Shown: positions 59,668 to 64,000 of the stretch, piece after piece
How the letters are laid out: the number at the start of each line of letters is the position of its first letter
Position numbering within the stretch: position 1 is the stretch's first letter
Assembly (NCBI GenBank): GCA_964517605.1
Contig: CAZFCE010000027.1
Span: 4,834 to 68,833 of the forward strand
Direction: 5' to 3'
Source: J095 sp964517605
GTDB taxonomy: Bacteria > Chloroflexota > Anaerolineae > 4572-78 > J111
Length of the DNA: 64,000 nt
Position numbers and translations under genes: made by a program
Notes under the pieces: generated by a model
The model's database searches: none
Told to the model about the DNA's origin: nothing
The model's input: only the letters and a program-made list of their open reading frames with translations

Positions 59668-61080
59668 TTAACGCCGCCGCGTTCTGGGAATCTCATCCTG
59701 AGCCACCACCACGTTTTTGTTGGCTTCTATTTCGTCGGGGCGCAGGTCTTTTTCGGTTAAAAAGGCATCCTCGTTGCCGTGGCAGTTATCGCATTTTTCG
59801 GTGCGAGGGGTGTTCCGCTGGATGGTGTGCGGGGTGGCGTACAGCCAGGTTGGCCGCGCGTTAAAATTGGGCAGCAGGTTATCGCCGTAGGCGCTAAAGG
59901 TATCGGGCGCAACGGGCGCATGCCGCACGGGTACCCATTTCCAGGGGCGGTCGGTGGTGGGGTTGGGGTTTTTGCCGATTTTAAAGCCCAGCGTGACCGG
60001 CTCAATTTCAAAAGAAGGCGCGCCGTTATCATCTTTTTGAACATGGCAACCATAACAATTCTGGTAATCGGCGGCGTGGCAAACCTGGCAGGCAATATTT
60101 TGAATATGCACTTTGCGGTGCTGAGAAATTTTGGCGTTTTCAATGGCTTCTTGATGGCAGTTGAGGCATGCGGGCGCGGGCGGGCCATCGTAACGGTGGT
60201 CGGTTTTGCCCTCCAGGTTGCCGTGCAGTTCGTTGGCGGTGTGGCATTCAACGCAGGCCATGCCGCCGGGGTTCCAGTGCACATCGGCGGATATCCCCTG
60301 GTTTTTGCCGGTGAATTCATTGATAATCCGGCTGCCGTGGCAACCGGCGCAGGTTAAATCCATGGGCGGGACTTTTTTAAATTGATGCCCCGCCAGCAGG
60401 CCGCCGCCCAGATTGGTGGGCTGGCTAACGTGGCATTGGCCGCAACCGGCGTGGCAGCTTTGGCAGTAGTTGCCAAAGGCATCTTTCATGATTATGGGCA
60501 GCGTTTCCTGGCTGGCTCGCTGTTTTAGCGCGGTTTCAAAGCCGCGCAACGTGGCGTGCAGGCTGTTGGCCTGGTTGTGGGTATCGGTGTGGCACTGAGT
60601 GCAGGTTTCGGCCAGTGGCTCGCGCTGCATTTGGGCGTGCGCCTGGGCTTTATCCTGAGCGGCCCCGTTGCCACCGTGGCAGGCCACGCAGCCCATTTGG
60701 CCATGAATGGTTTTGGTAAAGGTTTTGCTGTTAACCAGCACTTTTTCCCATGGTTCCGCCGATGTAAGCGCGGTATCGGCGGCCCAACCTGCCATTGGCG
60801 CGGCTTTGGGTTGGGGCGCGGCGGTGGCTTTAAGCCGATCCGCAGCGGTGTGGCAGGTAACACAGCCATCGGCCTGGGCGATAATAGCCGGCGGCGCGGT
60901 TGGTCTGGGCGCGGTGGTGGGTGTGGCGGGTGGAACCACCGCTATTTTGATATCGGCGGGGGTGGGGCGCGGTTGGGGGGTAGCCGGGGCTGTGCCGCAG
61001 CCGGTTAGCAGCCCGGCCAAAATTACCGTAAAAGCGGCAAAAATGCCGGTTTTGTTGGCGTGGCGAGAGAAATAGTTCAT
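59668..61080 (-). CDS. Undecahaem c-type cytochrome lipoprotein
   Basis: This 470-residue lipoprotein has the lipobox LLTGC near residue 28 and a Pro/Thr linker. It contains eleven CxxCH motifs (CVTCH, CVACH, CTQCH, CQSCH, CGQCH, CAGCH, CVECH, CLNCH, CQVCH, CYGCH, CDNCH). Two close pairs, YCQSCHAGCGQCHVS and ACQVCHAADYQNCYGCHVQ, resemble tight haem pairs of NrfA- or Otr-like proteins, but no catalytic CxxCK is visible. It probably forwards electrons from the membrane cytochrome b to the secreted decahaem protein. Confidence 0.88.
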   Translation of the reverse strand: MNYFSRHANKTGIFAAFTVILAGLLTGCGTAPATPQPRPTPADIKIAVVPPATPTTAPRPTAPPAIIAQADGCVTCHTAADRLKATAAPQPKAAPMAGWAADTALTSAEPWEKVLVNSKTFTKTIHGQMGCVACHGGNGAAQDKAQAHAQMQREPLAETCTQCHTDTHNQANSLHATLRGFETALKQRASQETLPIIMKDAFGNYCQSCHAGCGQCHVSQPTNLGGGLLAGHQFKKVPPMDLTCAGCHGSRIINEFTGKNQGISADVHWNPGGMACVECHTANELHGNLEGKTDHRYDGPPAPACLNCHQEAIENAKISQHRKVHIQNIACQVCHAADYQNCYGCHVQKDDNGAPSFEIEPVTLGFKIGKNPNPTTDRPWKWVPVRHAPVAPDTFSAYGDNLLPNFNARPTWLYATPHTIQRNTPRTEKCDNCHGNEDAFLTEKDLRPDEIEANKNVVVAQDEIPRTRRR

Positions 61081-61142
61081 TTGATGGTCTCCCGTTCGGT
61101 GCGTTACCGTGACTACCGGGCGCAGTTAAAGTAAAGTCATAC

Positions 61143-62891
61143 TTATTCAGCCGGATTGGCGGCTTTTACCGCTAGTTTGGCGGCGGCAGCTTTATCGTAC
61201 CCCAGGCCGGCAAAATCAAAGGTGGCTTCCGGGCCGTGGCAATCGCCGCAGGTTTTTACCCCGGTTTTGGTAATGTTATGGCTGGCCAATATTTTTAGCC
61301 GGGTTTGCTGCGGTTCGCCTAAAATTTGGCCGGTAACGGCAAATTTGGCCGGATTGAAGTTTTGGGGAGCCAGAACCGTAACGGGGATAACGGGCACAAT
61401 CCGGGCGGCGGCGTCGGTGTTTGAGGCCGCTTGGCCGGCGGCGGTTTGCCATTCCAGCGGTTGCGCGCCCTCGGTTTGTTGCAACCGCGGGCCGTAGAAT
61501 TTGGTGTGCGGGTCCTGCACCGGCTGGCTGGTATCGGCGGTTAGCCCGGCAACGCCGGATTTTACGTGGCAGGTGCGGCAATCAAGCCGTTGATGGTTGG
61601 TGTTGAGGAACGGGTTTGAGTGCGGTTGTTCGGCGTGGCAGTTGGCGCATTTTACCTCGGCCATAATCTGGTGCGAGGTGGCGGTGTGGCAACTGGTGCA
61701 AGCCAGCACCGCCTGGTTGTGAACGCTATCGCTGTTTTGGCCGGAGTGGCAGCGTTGGCAGGCGTTACTGCCGGCGGCTCCCACCGTTTTGGCCGAAGCC
61801 GGCAGGTCGTCGGCGTTGTATTCTTTGGCGTGGCACACCAGGCAGTTGGGCGCAATGGCTTCGGCTGGGGCGGCGGTATCGGCCAGTTTGGCTAAAATGG
61901 GATTGGGGCCGGCGGCGACAATCCGCCGGTTGTGCGGCGATTGGGTGGCGGCGGTAATCACCTCGCCGGGGTGGCAGCCGGTGGCGCTGCACGTTTCGGG
62001 GCCGTTGTAGGCGGTAATGGTGCTGTGGATGTTGCCGCCGCTGGTTAGCGGCAGCGGTTGGTAGGCTTCTTGCTCGTTGGTGGCGGCGGCCACCGTGGTG
62101 ATGGCGGTTTTTTCAAAGGTAACAAACCAGTACAGGCCCGCCAGCAGCACCAGTGTAATCACCACGCTCACCGGAATAAATATTTTAAGCCGCTGCCGGT
62201 ACTCTTCCGGCTCCGGTTGAATGCGCGTGTCCTGTTCAATTTCGGCCAGTTCCAGCGCGTGTTCGTGGGCTATGTCGGCGTGGCTGATCTGGCCGGTGAA
62301 CATGCTCCGGTTGAACTTACGCAAATGCACGCCGTACATATGCCAGAGGATCAGCGCCAGCACCGCCAGCACCGCTTCGCCGCCGTGCGCGGCTTTGGCC
62401 GCCGGAATAAACGAGCCGGGGAAAAATCGGGTGGTGGCAATGGGGTTCCACAGCATAAACCCGGTAATAACCATCACCACCGCGCCCCAACCAAACGCCC
62501 AGTATTCCATTTTTTCTTCAAAATTAAAGCGCGGCATTTTGGGCCAGTCGGTTTTTAGCCCCAAATTGTAAACAAACACCGCGTAAAAATCTTTCACATC
62601 TTGCCAGCCGGGCATCATAGAGAGCGGGGTGCGTTTGACAAACAGCCGGTACGTTACCGCGCCGCCGTGGTATATAACGCCCAACAGCAGCAGGGTGGCG
62701 GCCATACGGTGATAAATCCGAACATTTTCAATGCCGCCCAGCGCCGCAATCATGGTTTCGGCCCAGCCGGCTCCGGCAAATTTTTGCGGCAGCCCGGTTA
62801 GCGCCAGCACGGTAAAAGCCAATACCTGCGTCCAGTGTTCAAGGCGTTGCGCCAGCGAAAACCGTTGGTAGTATTGTTGCAACTGGCTCAT
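61143..62891 (-). CDS. Membrane cytochrome b fused to a heptahaem-like c domain
   Basis: This 582-residue protein has about four to five N-terminal membrane helices of the b561/Ni-Fe-hydrogenase b type. The likely haem-b histidines are in LAQRLEHWTQV, YHRMAATLLLLGVIYHGG and ILWHMYGVHLRKF. A further helix (FIPVSVVITLVLLAGLYWF, about 240) leads to a periplasmic domain with six CxxCH motifs (CLVCH, CQRCH, CTSCH, CANCH, CRTCH, CGDCH) and one unusual CSATGCH. It would oxidise quinol in the membrane and pass electrons to the multihaem partners. The gene overlaps the upstream cytochrome gene by four bases. Confidence 0.9.
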   Translation of the reverse strand: MSQLQQYYQRFSLAQRLEHWTQVLAFTVLALTGLPQKFAGAGWAETMIAALGGIENVRIYHRMAATLLLLGVIYHGGAVTYRLFVKRTPLSMMPGWQDVKDFYAVFVYNLGLKTDWPKMPRFNFEEKMEYWAFGWGAVVMVITGFMLWNPIATTRFFPGSFIPAAKAAHGGEAVLAVLALILWHMYGVHLRKFNRSMFTGQISHADIAHEHALELAEIEQDTRIQPEPEEYRQRLKIFIPVSVVITLVLLAGLYWFVTFEKTAITTVAAATNEQEAYQPLPLTSGGNIHSTITAYNGPETCSATGCHPGEVITAATQSPHNRRIVAAGPNPILAKLADTAAPAEAIAPNCLVCHAKEYNADDLPASAKTVGAAGSNACQRCHSGQNSDSVHNQAVLACTSCHTATSHQIMAEVKCANCHAEQPHSNPFLNTNHQRLDCRTCHVKSGVAGLTADTSQPVQDPHTKFYGPRLQQTEGAQPLEWQTAAGQAASNTDAAARIVPVIPVTVLAPQNFNPAKFAVTGQILGEPQQTRLKILASHNITKTGVKTCGDCHGPEATFDFAGLGYDKAAAAKLAVKAANPAE

Positions 62892-63964
62892 GCGGCATCC
62901 TCCTCCGGGGTTTGATCGGGCTGGTTAGCCGGGGGCGATGGCTGTTCGGGCGGCGCGGATGTTCGGCTTTTTAGCCGGCGGCTGGCATCGGTGATGACAA
63001 ACACGGCCATAAATCCCAGCGTGCCCGGAATGAAAATCAGATAAAACAGGTTGACGGTAGCCACCAGCGGTTGCTTTTCAAAGGTGGGCCGGTAATGGCT
63101 GGCCCAGCTATCGGGGAAGTTGGCGCTGGCATCGGGGTGGCACTTTTGGCAGGTTTTGAGCAGGTTTTCCTTGTTGTTGGCAATCGCGGCGGGATTATCT
63201 TTGGACAAAATGGCGTGGACGCCGTGGCAATCGTAGCAAACGGGTTTGTTGGTGGGCGTATCGGGCGATTGCTGCTCAAACAGGGTAACGGTGCTGCCGT
63301 GAAAATCGGCCACGTAGGTTTCAAAGACATCGGTGGAGATGTTGTACTTGCTCATCAGGTCTTTGTTGGCGTGGCAACTGCCGCACAGGCTGGGCGATTG
63401 CAGCCGAAACTGGTTGGTGTGCGGGTTTTCTACGTTATGAACGCCGTGGCAATCAATGCAGGTGGGCACATCGGTGTTGTTTTCTTCGATGAGTGCCCGC
63501 CCGTGGGCGCTGGTTTTGTATTGATCATAAATTTGGGCGTGACATTTGCGGCAAGTGAGGGCAATCTCTCGTCGCGCTTCGCGTAGAGACAGGGTGTTGT
63601 GAGCGGTGTGACAATCCACACATACCGCCGCTTCCAGCTTTCCGGCGGCCATGGCTTTGGCGTGGGTGCTATCTTGCACCCGGCTGGCCTGGTCGGGGTG
63701 GCAGGTGAGGCAGGTTTGGTTGTTCATCTGGATAACATATTCCCGGCTGCTGCGGGCGGTAACGGCAGGGTGGGGATATTGCGTGTGGTTGGCGTGGCAG
63801 CCGCCGCAGGTCATTTGCTTTTGCCCGTGAACCGAGCCGGCGTAGGCGGCGCTATTCACATGTCCGCGCAGCGAGCTGCCATCGGGGAATGTAACCAGTA
63901 AATCCGGGTTGCTGTGGCAGGTGAGGCAAGGCTCATTCTCTTTGATGGGCTTATCATTACCCAT
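62888..63964 (-). CDS. Nonahaem c-type cytochrome with a C-terminal membrane anchor
   Basis: This 358-residue protein has nine CxxCH motifs (CLTCH, CGGCH, CLTCH, CVDCH, CRKCH, CIDCH, CGSCH, CYDCH, CQKCH). A single membrane helix (LFYLIFIPGTLGFMAVFVITDA) and a short cytoplasmic Pro-rich tail follow. The family is like the c-type subunits next to b-type quinol oxidoreductases. The ATG at 63962-63964 gives no signal peptide, although haem attachment requires export; an in-frame TGA lies 21 bases upstream and the window ends soon after. The true N-terminus may be disrupted or encoded by the overlapping upstream frame. Confidence 0.85.
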   Translation of the reverse strand: MGNDKPIKENEPCLTCHSNPDLLVTFPDGSSLRGHVNSAAYAGSVHGQKQMTCGGCHANHTQYPHPAVTARSSREYVIQMNNQTCLTCHPDQASRVQDSTHAKAMAAGKLEAAVCVDCHTAHNTLSLREARREIALTCRKCHAQIYDQYKTSAHGRALIEENNTDVPTCIDCHGVHNVENPHTNQFRLQSPSLCGSCHANKDLMSKYNISTDVFETYVADFHGSTVTLFEQQSPDTPTNKPVCYDCHGVHAILSKDNPAAIANNKENLLKTCQKCHPDASANFPDSWASHYRPTFEKQPLVATVNLFYLIFIPGTLGFMAVFVITDASRRLKSRTSAPPEQPSPPANQPDQTPEEDAA

Positions 63965-64000
63965 AAGTGGGAGAGGGGCAGATCAGGAGGTATTGAATAT

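Noticed and set aside
59668..61080. Nitrite reductase or tetrathionate reductase (NrfA/Otr)
   Set aside because: All haem sites are CxxCH; the catalytic CxxCK of NrfA or Otr is absent.
1..64000. tRNA, rRNA, insertion sequences and prophage genes
   Set aside because: No cloverleaf with CCA-end pattern, rRNA motif, transposase, integrase or structural phage gene was recognised. A tRNAscan and a profile search would be needed to be certain.

Overview
The window is 64 kb of a GC-rich (roughly 58%) bacterial chromosome. The gene content points to a Chloroflexota bacterium, most likely a member of Anaerolineae or a sister class. The indications are Thr/Pro-rich or Ala/Lys/Glu/Pro-rich linkers behind lipobox signal peptides, an MrfA/MrfB repair pair, several ribose-type ABC importers, PHP/lamin-tail secreted proteins and multihaem cytochromes. 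This assignment is inferred from gene content only. It looks like a contig from a draft or metagenome assembly, because there is one scaffold gap of exactly 100 N at 46915-47014. I saw no rRNA, tRNA, CRISPR array, transposase or prophage gene.

Layout. 1-15.6 kb: a truncated argD, a 1310-aa secreted lamin-tail/PHP protein, a probable orphan small RNA (4815-4932), a methyltransferase, a GT14-like transferase, a GH114-like lipoprotein, mrfB and mrfA (the latter with an HNH module), tex, a histidine phosphatase, and TPR and AP2-like proteins. 15.7-24.4 kb: surface-glycan functions (GT-C membrane transferase, polyprenol-P-mannose-type synthase, sugar formyltransferase, DegT aminotransferase, RmlC) with purB, a HAD phosphatase and a YkgJ-like protein. 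24.4-34.3 kb: a polar amino-acid ABC importer whose binding protein carries two identical tandem binding domains, a GarR-like reductase, another family-3 binding lipoprotein, a SUMF1-like lipoprotein, a LivJ-like lipoprotein and a small membrane protein.

34.4-51.1 kb is one unidirectional run of 15 genes on the minus strand. It begins at a 38-bp perfect palindrome overlapping a promoter (51213-51278). It holds two complete ribose-type sugar importers, a LacI regulator, a COG2407-type sugar isomerase, ribulokinase and ribulose-phosphate 4-epimerase, which together would feed L-arabinose or a related sugar into the pentose phosphate pathway. Embedded in it are a corrinoid protein and two UroD-like methyltransferase genes, plus an M24 protein that has lost most of its metal ligands. 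The combination suggests corrinoid-dependent processing of a methylated sugar and is my strongest candidate for an undescribed system.

51.3-56.3 kb: two two-component systems (OmpR type and NarL type). 56.4-57.0 kb: two convergent small membrane proteins that share a motif. 57.2-64 kb: a respiratory or extracellular-electron-transfer cluster made of a 10-haem secreted protein, an 11-haem lipoprotein, a cytochrome b fused to a multihaem domain, and a 9-haem membrane-anchored protein.

Two genome-wide habits show up repeatedly. First, large tandem duplications occur inside exported proteins (two ABC binding proteins and a decahaem cytochrome). Second, degenerate 7-nt and 9-nt repeats lie between genes and also inside mrfA, where they stay in frame.
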